Positions 1 to 5,835 of a stretch of 12,907 bases of DNA are shown here, one piece after another; the first letter of the stretch is position 1; each line of letters opens with the position of its first letter. The notes under the pieces were generated by a model. It searched no databases. It had not been told where the DNA came from and worked only from the letters and a program-made list of their open reading frames with translations. The position numbers and the translations under genes are program-made. The DNA is taken from assembly GCA_949289715.1 (NCBI GenBank), contig CASEPJ010000207.1:1-12907 (forward strand), written 5' to 3'. The DNA is from an uncultured Clostridia bacterium (GTDB taxonomy: Bacteria > Bacillota > Clostridia > Christensenellales > CASEPJ01).

Positions 1-160
1 AGCAGATGAAGCTAAAGATATCTTAGAAAAAATTTCGGAAAAATTTAAACTTTCATATGCAGGGAAAGGATTGGCTTTTACATTATCTGTTAGTAGTATC
101 GGGGGAATAGAATTATTGCAGTGTTTACTGCAAAATAAAAAGGAGAATGTCAATGAATAA
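1..160 (+). CDS. PII-like signalling protein, C-terminal part (cut by window start)
   Basis: Only the last 52 codons are in the window, read in the frame that begins at position 2 and ending at TAA 158-160. The visible part carries GKGLAFTLSVSSIGG, which resembles the C-terminal strand of PII-family trimeric regulators (GKG followed by a hydrophobic strand and SSxGG). The preceding stretch (ADEAKDILEKISEKFKL) fits the second helix of the ferredoxin-like fold. Its stop overlaps the start region of the next gene, also PII-like, so the two are almost certainly cotranscribed and translationally coupled. From memory of clostridial genomes, tandem divergent PII-like genes often follow a DUF1538 membrane protein; whether that lies just upstream cannot be seen. 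The ligand and target are unknown. Confidence 0.75.
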   Translation, partial: ADEAKDILEKISEKFKLSYAGKGLAFTLSVSSIGGIELLQCLLQNKKENVNE

Positions 161-473
161 TTATGATTTAATAATTACAATTGTAAATAAAGGTTATGCT
201 TTTGATGTAATGGAAGCTGCCAAATTGAAAGGCGCAACCGGAGGAACAATTTTAAAAGGTCGAGGTACAGGCACTAAAGAAATAGAAAAATTTTTTAATA
301 TTACCATACAAGAAGAAAAGGAAATTGTATTAATAGTTGTCGATCATGCAAAAAAGGAAGATATTATGTCGGAAATAGTTGTTAAGGCAGGCATTAATAC
401 TGCGGGCAACGGAATATCTTTTTCTTTGAAGGTAGAAGACATTGCAGGTATTAATAACGAAATTATGAATTAA
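153..473 (+). CDS. PII-like nitrogen-regulator family protein
   Basis: A complete protein of 106 residues. It opens with a beta strand (YDLIITIVNKG), followed by a helix and GATGGTILKGRGTGTKE, which matches the segment leading into the T-loop of PII proteins. The C-terminal part has GNGISFSLKVEDIAGI, the usual final strand. The loop after GRGTG is short and has no equivalent of the uridylylated tyrosine of GlnB or GlnK, so classical uridylylation is unlikely; this looks like the divergent subgroup found beside DUF1538 proteins in Clostridia. An ATG at 147 is in frame, but the AGGAG motif at 141-145 ends one base before it and seven bases before the ATG at 153, so I choose 153. It overlaps the upstream PII-like gene by eight bases. 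The family call is firm; the ligand and partner are not visible. Confidence 0.85.
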   Translation: MNNYDLIITIVNKGYAFDVMEAAKLKGATGGTILKGRGTGTKEIEKFFNITIQEEKEIVLIVVDHAKKEDIMSEIVVKAGINTAGNGISFSLKVEDIAGINNEIMN

Positions 474-500
474 TAATTTAACTTTGCATTATATTCACTT

Positions 501-526
501 TTAAATGTAATTTTGGTTACATTTAA
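501..526 (+). terminator. Hairpin downstream of the PII-like pair, probable terminator
   Basis: A perfect 10-bp inverted repeat (TTAAATGTAA and TTACATTTAA) with a 6-nt loop lies 27 nt after the stop of the second PII-like gene. The stem is AT-rich and is followed only by TATTTAAAAT, with no clean T tract, so it is a weak candidate for an intrinsic terminator. It could also protect the 3' end of the transcript. Confidence 0.45.
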
Positions 527-617
527 TATTTAAAATATTGTTGAATTATTAATAAAAACAGTAAAAATTATTTTTATTTAATAAAATAAAGATTAATATT
601 TAAAATTGATGAATTAA

Positions 618-643
618 AATTAAAAATTATTAAATTTTTAATT
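618..643. repeat. AT-only inverted repeat, 11-bp arms
   Basis: The arms AATTAAAAATT (618-628) and AATTTTTAATT (633-643) are perfectly complementary around an ATTA loop. In DNA this rich in A and T such a palindrome can arise by chance, and there is no neighbouring gene that it clearly serves. Confidence 0.4.
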
Positions 644-1075
644 AATACAAGACAATTTTAGACGGTTGTATAATAAACAACTAAAGTTTTAATTGTACTC
701 AATATTCAATTTAACGTTTTAATCAATTTAAAAATATGCTTTATTTTATAAATTATTTTTATTTGATTATTAATTTAAAATAATAATAACTAAAGTTAAA
801 TCTAACAATGTCGTTAATATTAAAAAAATTATATTTATATATTTAAGAGTTTTATTAATATAATTGATATAATGAAAAAATCTCTATCATAATTTATAAA
901 ATGAAATTGATTGAGATATAATTAATATTGCGTTTAATATGTTTTTATAAGTTAATTTTTAATTAGAAAAATCAAAATTTTAATATATTATTATAAAAAT
1001 TTCAAATTTCAATAATGCAATAATTTTTTTATTCGTTGACATATTAAAAAAAGATTTTACAAATTCCAAATTATT

Positions 1076-1108
1076 TCGTTAAAGTTAATTTAATTTAACG
1101 ATTTTTTT
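1076..1108 (+). terminator. Orphan intrinsic-terminator-like hairpin
   Basis: TCGTTAAA (1076-1083) and TTTAACGA (1094-1101) form an 8-bp stem with a 10-nt loop. The stem is followed by one T and then a run of T within ATTTTTTTG. The orientation suits a plus-strand transcript, yet the nearest plus-strand gene ends 600 bases upstream and the facing gene is on the other strand. It may stop read-through into the lipoprotein gene, end an unseen small transcript, or be a chance structure. Confidence 0.35.
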
Positions 1109-1142
1109 GTTGCTAATATATTTTTCAAATTTTTTTCATAAA

Positions 1143-1162
1143 AATTATATAACTTGATAATT
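1143..1162 (-). terminator. Weak hairpin after the lipoprotein gene
   Basis: AATTAT and ATAATT pair around an 8-nt loop just beyond the stop codon of the minus-strand gene. Read on the minus strand the stem is followed by TTTATG, a short T run. It is a poor terminator by stability and is listed only because its position is right for the lipoprotein transcript. Confidence 0.25.
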
Positions 1163-1188
1163 ATATTTTATTTATTTAAAAATGAGTC

Positions 1189-2160
1189 TTAAAACAAATA
1201 ATTTCTAAAATCCGTCAAATCGTATTGAAGGGAGATTTCTCTTGCGGATAGGGTGCCGTTGTCTAAGAAATATTCGGTGGAATGTTGGATAATTCTTGCA
1301 ATAATGTTTTTACCTTTAACGGTAACGTCGAAATCACCGTTGATAATAAAAAGATCCATTGCTGGTCCTGTTTTATAATCGTTTGTGGAAATGGATAGAT
1401 TGCCGTAAAAACAATCATAAGTTTTTTCTTCTATGGTTAATTGACGCATTCCGCTGTTGATGTTTAAACGCAAATTATGAATTTTAGCATCCGTTGCGTT
1501 GGGCGAATAAAAATAAGTTATATATTCTTCTGTTAAATCGGCACACGACCTTATGGCGTAAAAAAGCTGTTCGTTGTCCGCATACGGTGTGGGAACTTCT
1601 CCCAAATAGGCATCTTTTAAATAGGAACTATTGCTAATATCGTTAACGGTATATCGGTAATCGTTTCCGGTATAACTTGAATATATTTCATATTCTAAAT
1701 TATCCAATGAAATTTTTTGATCGCTGTTTGTGTTGTAATAATAAGAATCGACATATCTATATGCTTTTAACGGTTGAAAAACCTGACCCTGATTTTCCGC
1801 AACAAGGACTCTTGAGATTATGGTAGTGCAAAGCTCGGCATTATATGAAGATTCGCTTTCTGAAACTTCGTTGTCGTCATAGAAATAGGTATTTTCTATT
1901 ATATAGCCTTTTATATAATCGTTTTCTATGCCCTTAGCGGTTATAGGTTGATTTTCTTCCGTTTTTATTACGGATGTTTTATAGTAACCGCCTTGTCCTA
2001 TAGAATTGGTTGAACGATCCTTTTTGGACAGAATGTAATAAGCACATTCGGTATCGTTAAAATTTTTTGTTGGCGAATACTGTTTTATATAATTGTTAGA
2101 ACACCCGACAGTGAAAAGTAGCGTTGCCAATGCCAATATTATGCAAATTGTTTTTTTCAT
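1189..2160 (-). CDS. Predicted lipoprotein of unknown function
   Basis: This gene encodes 323 residues. It begins with a typical lipoprotein signal: MKK, a hydrophobic core (residues 4-16, ICIILALATLLFT) and a lipobox ending in TVGC, with the lipidated cysteine at position 20. The mature protein should therefore be anchored on the outer face of the cytoplasmic membrane. The rest has no further membrane segment, is rich in Tyr, Asn, Ser and Asp, and has alternating short polar and hydrophobic stretches that suggest beta-rich structure. I recognise no catalytic motif or domain. AGAGG five bases before the ATG supports the start. It is monocistronic, transcribed away from the ribosomal operon, and has a plausible promoter about 205 nt upstream. 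Its coding sequence is much less AT-rich than the flanking non-coding DNA, which argues for a real gene. The lipoprotein call is strong; the function is unknown. Confidence 0.8.
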   Translation of the reverse strand: MKKTICIILALATLLFTVGCSNNYIKQYSPTKNFNDTECAYYILSKKDRSTNSIGQGGYYKTSVIKTEENQPITAKGIENDYIKGYIIENTYFYDDNEVSESESSYNAELCTTIISRVLVAENQGQVFQPLKAYRYVDSYYYNTNSDQKISLDNLEYEIYSSYTGNDYRYTVNDISNSSYLKDAYLGEVPTPYADNEQLFYAIRSCADLTEEYITYFYSPNATDAKIHNLRLNINSGMRQLTIEEKTYDCFYGNLSISTNDYKTGPAMDLFIINGDFDVTVKGKNIIARIIQHSTEYFLDNGTLSAREISLQYDLTDFRNYLF

Positions 2161-2210
2161 TTAAGCCTCTTTTAAAATTATGTTGTTAATATTTTGGTTT
2201 AATTGAATAA

Positions 2211-2263
2211 CGAATAATTCCATTATATGTTTAATAGTTATTCGATAAATATTTATTTATTCG
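2211..2263. repeat. Repeated CGAATAA / TTATTCG motif upstream of the lipoprotein gene
   Basis: CGAATAA (2211-2217) is mirrored by TTATTCG at 2238-2244, and a second TTATTCG lies at 2257-2263. The group sits 50-100 bases upstream of the lipoprotein start and inside its predicted 5' untranslated region. It could be an operator or an RNA stem with a 20-nt loop. The motifs are short and AT-rich, so chance is possible. Confidence 0.3.
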
Positions 2264-2293
2264 GTAAACAATAATAGATTTCGCAAAAACTTA

Positions 2294-2328
2294 TTTATAA
2301 ATAATGTTTTAATAACATTATTTATAAA
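2294..2328 (-). repeat. 15-bp perfect inverted repeat in the lipoprotein leader
   Basis: TTTATAAATAATGTT (2294-2308) and AACATTATTTATAAA (2314-2328) are exact reverse complements around TTAAT. If the minus-strand promoter at 2373-2401 is right, the repeat lies about 40 nt into the lipoprotein mRNA. The hairpin is followed, after four bases, by five T (minus strand, 2289-2285). It may act as a transcription attenuator, an RNA stem or a protein-binding operator. The stem holds only one G-C pair in each arm, so it would be weak as a terminator. Confidence 0.5.
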
Positions 2329-2364
2329 ATAATTGATATTTGCTTTTAATTTTTTTTAATTTCC

Positions 2365-2401
2365 GCTATAATATTATAGCATGATTAATAAAATTTTCCA
2401 A
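2365..2401 (-). promoter_or_regulatory. Probable promoter of the lipoprotein gene within a 16-bp palindrome
   Basis: On the minus strand TATAAT (2378-2373) is preceded at 17 bp by TTGGAA (2401-2396), a good match to a housekeeping sigma-factor promoter, with a start near 2366. The -10 box lies inside a perfect 16-base palindrome, GCTATAATATTATAGC (2365-2380). The palindrome therefore also presents TATAAT on the plus strand, but I see no convincing -35 box for that direction. A dimeric regulator could bind the palindrome and block the -10 box. Confidence 0.5.
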
Positions 2402-2501
2402 ACGATTTTAAAAAAATAACAGTTTGAGGGCGGTTTATATTTAAAAAATTATAAATTTATAGAAAAAATCCATATTTTTTTATAAAAAGCCTAAAAAACA
2501 G

Positions 2502-2533
2502 TTGACTAATGTTTGATTATTTAGTAATATAAT
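2502..2533 (+). promoter_or_regulatory. Probable promoter of the S10-spc operon
   Basis: TTGACT (2502-2507) is a near-consensus -35 box. TAATAT (2525-2530) follows at 17 bp, and a perfect TATAAT (2528-2533) overlaps it but at 20 bp. The 17-bp pairing is the more usual geometry, and the start would be near 2537-2540. Sequence composition changes here from AT-rich spacer to GC-richer structured leader, which supports transcription starting at this point. I see no second promoter between here and rpsJ. Confidence 0.65.
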
Positions 2534-2537
2534 ACGG

Positions 2538-2778
2538 TGCCTTTATTATGGGATGAGGCAGGAAGTTACCCTAACGGCTTATGCGGGGATAATTCATGCT
2601 GACAAATGCGGAGTATTTAACTCTGCGACAAAACTTTATAAACGGTTGAACTGGCAATTTGGTTGTTAAGCAGCTATATAAGTTGTGCAGGCGGTAATAC
2701 CGCTTATAATAAAGGTGAAAAAAGGAACGCACGGCACAGTTGTTGCCGCAGCTCCAAACAGCACACGGAGGTAAAAAA
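2538..2778 (+). ncRNA. Structured 5' leader of the rpsJ operon
   Basis: About 240 nt of untranslated leader precede rpsJ and can fold into several local hairpins. They are TGCCT/AGGCA at 2538-2560, GTTA/TAAC at 2565-2575, GCGGAGT/ACTCTGC with loop ATTTA at 2608-2626, GCAGCT/AGTTGT at 2670-2686, AGGCGGT/ACCGCTT with loop AAT at 2689-2705, and CGGCA/TGCCG at 2732-2748. The last extends, with bulges, to GGA/TCC at 2724-2755. No T tract follows any stem, so this does not look like a classical attenuator; if it regulates, translational control near the GGAGG at 2767-2771 is more likely. Ribosomal protein operons are often controlled by leader RNAs bound by one of their products. Whether this one matches a described clostridial S10 leader family I cannot tell from memory. 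Confidence 0.55.
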
Positions 2779-3087
2779 ATGACAAGCCAAAAAATCAGAA
2801 TCAAATTGAAAGCTTACGATCACGATTTGATTGATGAGTCCGCAGAGAGAATAGTCGAAGCGGCTAAAAAAACCGGAGCAAAAATTTCCGGACCTATTCC
2901 CCTTCCTACAGACAAGGAAGTAGTAACAATCTTGAGAAGCCCTCATAAATATAAGGATTCGAGAGAGCAGTTCGAATTAAGAACTCATAAACGTTTAATA
3001 GATATTTACAGTCCTTCTGCAAAAACGGTGGACAGCCTTATGAAGCTTGACCTCCCCGCAGGTGTGGATATCCAAATTAAACTGTAA
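2779..3087 (+). CDS. rpsJ: 30S ribosomal protein S10 (uS10)
   Basis: The product has 102 residues, the normal S10 length. It carries the family core VTILRSPHKYKDSREQFE followed by RTHKRLIDI around residues 46-75. S10 sits in the head of the 30S subunit and, as NusE, also joins NusB in transcription antitermination complexes. The same frame is open upstream to a TTG at 2740, but GGAGG at 2767-2771 lies seven bases before the ATG at 2779 and the protein from there starts MTSQKIRIKLKAYDH like other S10 proteins, so 2779 is the start. It is the first gene of the operon and directly follows the structured leader, so it is the natural target of any feedback control there. Confidence 0.98.
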   Translation: MTSQKIRIKLKAYDHDLIDESAERIVEAAKKTGAKISGPIPLPTDKEVVTILRSPHKYKDSREQFELRTHKRLIDIYSPSAKTVDSLMKLDLPAGVDIQIKL

Positions 3088-3111
3088 TAAATACGGAGGT
3101 GAACTTTATCG

Positions 3112-3747
3112 ATGAATAAAGCAATCATTGGAAGAAAATTAGGTATGACGCAGGTGTTCACGCCCGAGGGTGTAGTAATCCCCGTTACGGTCGTAGAAGC
3201 AGGTCCTTGTCCCGTCGTTCAAATTAAAACGATTGAAAAGGACGGTTACAAAGCTTTGCAGGTTGGTTTTGGTGCAAAGAAAGAAAAAAATGTAACAAAA
3301 CCCGTAAAAGGACACTTTAAAAAAGCAAATGTGGAACCTACAAAATATCTTAAGGAATTAAGATTGGACAATACGGAACAGTATGAAGTAGGCAACGTAA
3401 TTAAATGCGATGTCTTTGCGGAAGGCGACGTTGTTGACGTTACGGGAACCACTAAAGGACACGGATATTCCGGTGTTATTAAAAGATGGAACGCTCAGCG
3501 TGTCGGTTCTATGTCCCACGGTACCGGTCCTATTCACAGATCGGTTGGTTCAATGGGTGCAAACAGCGACCCTTCGAGGGTATTCAAAGGCAAGAAAATG
3601 GCCGGACAATACGGTAACGAACAGGTCACTATTCAAAATCTCACCATTGCAAAAGTAGATGCGGAAAGAAACGTACTCTTGATTAAAGGCGGAATACCCG
3701 GAGCTAAAGGCAGCTTGGTAGTAATCAGAAACGCCGTCAAAGGTTAA
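3112..3747 (+). CDS. rplC: 50S ribosomal protein L3 (uL3)
   Basis: This protein of 211 residues is a typical bacterial L3. The family signature runs from VFAEGDVVDVTG through KGHGYSGVIKR (residues 101-125). It is followed by the extended loop GTGPIHRSVGSMG (138-149), which reaches toward the peptidyl transferase centre, and by KMAGQYGNEQVTIQNL (162-177). L3 is an early-assembly protein that binds near the 3' end of 23S rRNA and helps shape the A-site side of the catalytic centre. A strong GGAGGTGA at 3095-3102 precedes the ATG by nine bases. The gap from rpsJ is 24 nt with no terminator. Confidence 0.98.
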   Translation: MNKAIIGRKLGMTQVFTPEGVVIPVTVVEAGPCPVVQIKTIEKDGYKALQVGFGAKKEKNVTKPVKGHFKKANVEPTKYLKELRLDNTEQYEVGNVIKCDVFAEGDVVDVTGTTKGHGYSGVIKRWNAQRVGSMSHGTGPIHRSVGSMGANSDPSRVFKGKKMAGQYGNEQVTIQNLTIAKVDAERNVLLIKGGIPGAKGSLVVIRNAVKG

Positions 3748-3766
3748 GTATTAAGGAGAATATATT

Positions 3767-4390
3767 ATGTTAGATATTAAAGTATATAATATAAAAGGCG
3801 ACGAGGTCGATACACTTTCTTTGAACGAAGACGTTTTCGGTATTGATTACAACGAATCTCTCATTCACGAAGTTATCGTAGCTCAGCTTGCCAACAAAAG
3901 ACACGGAACGAAAAGCACTCTTACGAGAGCCGAAGTAAGAGGGGGCGGCATTAAGCCTTATCGCCAGAAAGGAACAGGTAGAGCAAGGCAAGGCTCCATT
4001 AGAGCTCCTCAGTGGATTAAAGGCGGCGTGGTATTTGCACCCAAGCCCAGAGATTTTTCGAAAAAAATAAATAAATTCGCCAAAGCTCAGGCATTGGTAA
4101 GCGCTCTGTCGGAAAAAATCAGAGACGGCGAAGTTATAGTTTTGGACGATTTTAAACTGAACGAAGTAAAAACAAAAGAAGTTGCAAATGTTCTTAAAGC
4201 TTTCAAGCTCGATAAAAAAACTCTTATTGTTACCGCAGAATATGCTGCAGATATAGTAAGAGCCGCAAAAAACATTCCTACGGTTACCACTACTTTTGTG
4301 GAATTGCTCAATGTTTATGAATTGGTTGCAAACGGCAAATGTCTTATAACCGTAGATGCACTTAAGAAATTAGAGGAGGTTTATGCGTAA
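3767..4390 (+). CDS. rplD: 50S ribosomal protein L4 (uL4)
   Basis: The product has 207 residues. The long loop that lines the exit tunnel is evident at about residues 55-95 (RGGGIKPYRQKGTGRARQGS, then APQWIKGGVVFAPKPRDF). Substitutions in the KPYRQKGTGRA portion are a known site of macrolide resistance in other bacteria; here that portion looks wild-type. The C-terminal half is the globular Rossmann-like domain, with ALVSALSEKI and VLDDFKL. In E. coli L4 represses its own S10 operon; whether it does so in this lineage is not shown here. AAGGAG at 3753-3758 supports the ATG. The stop TAA shares its last A with the ATG of rplW. Confidence 0.98.
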   Translation: MLDIKVYNIKGDEVDTLSLNEDVFGIDYNESLIHEVIVAQLANKRHGTKSTLTRAEVRGGGIKPYRQKGTGRARQGSIRAPQWIKGGVVFAPKPRDFSKKINKFAKAQALVSALSEKIRDGEVIVLDDFKLNEVKTKEVANVLKAFKLDKKTLIVTAEYAADIVRAAKNIPTVTTTFVELLNVYELVANGKCLITVDALKKLEEVYA

Positions 4391-4692
4391 TGGCAGGATT
4401 TGATGCTTACAGTATAATTTTAAAACCTCTGTTATCAGAGAAATGTTACGATGGTATTCCTAATAAAAAATATACTTTTATAGTAAAAAAAGGCGCTACG
4501 AAAACGGAAATTAAAAAAGCGTTGGAAACCATTTATGCCGGAGTTAAAGTTGCAAAAGTAAATACAGTTAACTGCGACGGCAAAATAAAAAGAATGGGCA
4601 GAAACGAAGGAAGACAAAGTTCTTTCAAAAAAGCTTATGTTCAGCTTGCTGAAAACAGCAAAGCTATCGAGTTCTTCGAAAGTCTGTCATAA
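4390..4692 (+). CDS. rplW: 50S ribosomal protein L23 (uL23)
   Basis: This L23 of 100 residues has the expected start IILKPLLSEK (residues 9-18), then YTFIVKKGATKTEIKKALETIY and KVAKVNTVN, the core that binds domain III of 23S rRNA. Next comes a short GKIKRMGRNEGRQSSFKKA loop and the ending IEFFES. L23 lies at the tunnel exit and is the main docking site for trigger factor and signal recognition particle; the glutamate in SEK corresponds to the residue used by trigger factor in E. coli. The ATG overlaps the rplD stop by one base, and its AGGAGGT (4374-4380) lies inside rplD, so translation is probably coupled. Confidence 0.97.
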   Translation: MAGFDAYSIILKPLLSEKCYDGIPNKKYTFIVKKGATKTEIKKALETIYAGVKVAKVNTVNCDGKIKRMGRNEGRQSSFKKAYVQLAENSKAIEFFESLS

Positions 4693-4708
4693 TTAGGAGG
4701 ATAGTATA

Positions 4709-5536
4709 ATGGCTGTGAAAAGATATAAACCAACCTCGCCGGCTCGTCGTTTTATGACGGTTTCCGATTTTAGTGAGATTACCACCACAACACCCGAAAA
4801 GAGTTTGCTTCAATCCCTCAATAAGTCGGGTGGAAGAAACTCTTACGGAAGAATCACTGTCAGACATATCGGCGGCGGAAACAGACAAAAATACAGAATT
4901 ATAGATTTTAAAAGAAATAAAATCGATGTACCCGCAACGGTAAAAACTATAGAATACGACCCTAACAGAAGTGCAAACATAGCATTGTTATTCTATGCTG
5001 ACGGAGAAAAAAGATATATACTTGCCCCGATAGGTTTAAATGTAGGCGACAAATTGATTTCTTCGGACGAAGCCGATATTAAAGTTGGCAACACGCTTAA
5101 ACTTAAATATATACCTGTCGGTACAATGGTTCACAATATTGAACTTCAGCCCGGAAAAGGCGGCCAAATCGCAAGAGCTGCCGGCGGTGCCGCTCAGTTA
5201 ATGGCAAAAGAAGGCAAGTATGCAACGTTAAGACTTCCTTCGGGCGAAGTAAGACTCATATTGCTCGAATGTAAAGCAACGGTAGGTCAGGTAGGAAACC
5301 TCGAACACGAAATAGTTTCTTTAGGTAAAGCCGGAAGAAAACGTCATATGGGTATTAAACCCACAGTAAGAGGTGTTGTTATGAATCCTTGCGATCACCC
5401 TCACGGCGGTGGTGAAGGTAAATCGCCTATCGGTAAATCGGGCCCTGTATCGCCTTGGGGTCAGCCTGCTTTGGGTTATAAAACCCGTAAGAAAAAGAAA
5501 GGCTCGAGCAAGTTTATTGTAAAACGTGTAAACTAA
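4709..5536 (+). CDS. rplB: 50S ribosomal protein L2 (uL2)
   Basis: The product has 275 residues, the usual L2 length. The OB-fold and SH3-like domains are recognisable, with GRNSYGRITVRHIGGGNRQK near residues 40-60 and GTMVHNIELQPGKGGQIAR in the middle. The C-terminal motif is NPCDHPHGGGEGKSPIGKSG; its conserved histidines are at 230 and 232, the segment tied to peptidyl transferase activity. The cysteine at 228 replaces the more common valine. L2 is one of the most conserved ribosomal proteins and is needed for subunit association. The tail is very basic (KTRKKKKGSSKF). AGGAGG at 4695-4700 precedes the ATG by eight bases. Confidence 0.98.
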   Translation: MAVKRYKPTSPARRFMTVSDFSEITTTTPEKSLLQSLNKSGGRNSYGRITVRHIGGGNRQKYRIIDFKRNKIDVPATVKTIEYDPNRSANIALLFYADGEKRYILAPIGLNVGDKLISSDEADIKVGNTLKLKYIPVGTMVHNIELQPGKGGQIARAAGGAAQLMAKEGKYATLRLPSGEVRLILLECKATVGQVGNLEHEIVSLGKAGRKRHMGIKPTVRGVVMNPCDHPHGGGEGKSPIGKSGPVSPWGQPALGYKTRKKKKGSSKFIVKRVN

Positions 5537-5548
5537 GGAGATTAGAAT

Positions 5549-5827
5549 ATGAGCAGATCAGTTAAAAAAGGCCCTTATGTTGAAGAAAGGCTTATAAAAA
5601 GAATTACCGCTATGAATGAAGCGGGCGAAAAGAAAGTTATTAAGACCTGGTCAAGGTCGTCAACGATATTTCCCGATATGGTAGGTCATACCATAGCGGT
5701 ACACGACGGAAGGAAGCACGTTCCCGTTTATATAACCGAGGATATGGTCGGTTGCAAACTCGGGGAATTCGCACCTACCAGAACCTTTAAAGGCCATGCT
5801 GGCGATAAAGCCGCAAGCGGCAAATAG
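5549..5827 (+). CDS. rpsS: 30S ribosomal protein S19 (uS19)
   Basis: This S19 of 92 residues begins MSRSVKKGPYVEERLIKRI and contains IKTWSRSSTIFPDMVGHTIAVHDGRKHVPVYI, which is the family signature region, and ends with KLGEFAPTRTFKGHAG. The protein sits in the head of the 30S subunit beside S13 and contacts the B1 intersubunit bridge and A-site tRNA. Its AAGGAG (5535-5540) overlaps the stop codon of rplB, and its own TAG overlaps the binding site of rplV, so neighbouring genes are tightly linked in translation. Confidence 0.98.
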   Translation: MSRSVKKGPYVEERLIKRITAMNEAGEKKVIKTWSRSSTIFPDMVGHTIAVHDGRKHVPVYITEDMVGCKLGEFAPTRTFKGHAGDKAASGK

Positions 5828-5835
5828 GAGGAGTT

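Larger units (their letters stand above)
474..1188. other. Extremely AT-rich intergenic region without recognisable genes
   Basis: About 715 bases hold no open reading frame that I can support and no tRNA or rRNA. A hand count gives 74 G+C in the 600 bases from 541 to 1140, far below the flanking genes. The only local rise is at 661-720, with 14 G+C in 60. Beyond the hairpin at 501-526 it contains an AT-only inverted repeat at 618-643 and a hairpin with a T tract at 1076-1108. It lies between two convergent units and may be decayed sequence, but no gene remnant can be identified. Confidence 0.7.

Noticed and set aside
147..152. ATG at 147 as start of the second PII-like gene.
   Set aside because: The AGGAG motif ends one base before it, too close to work; ATG 153 has a seven-base spacing.
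665..681. Small hairpin GTTGT/ACAAC containing TATAAT in the AT-rich region, considered as a promoter.
   Set aside because: No acceptable -35 box lies 15-19 bp upstream and no gene follows.
2528..2533. TATAAT at 20 bp from TTGACT as the true -10 box of the rpsJ promoter.
   Set aside because: The spacing is longer than usual; TAATAT at 17 bp is preferred, although the two overlap and cannot be separated by sequence alone.
2740..2778. Longer S10 reading frame starting at a TTG, adding 13 residues.
   Set aside because: The added stretch lies across the GGAGG and the hairpin before it, and the protein from ATG 2779 matches the usual S10 start and length.
2571..2946. Two minus-strand open frames (77 and 80 codons) opposite the leader and rpsJ.
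   Set aside because: They overlap the leader or rpsJ on the other strand, have no ribosome binding site or recognisable motif, and are rich in Cys, Phe and Ser as expected of antisense frames.
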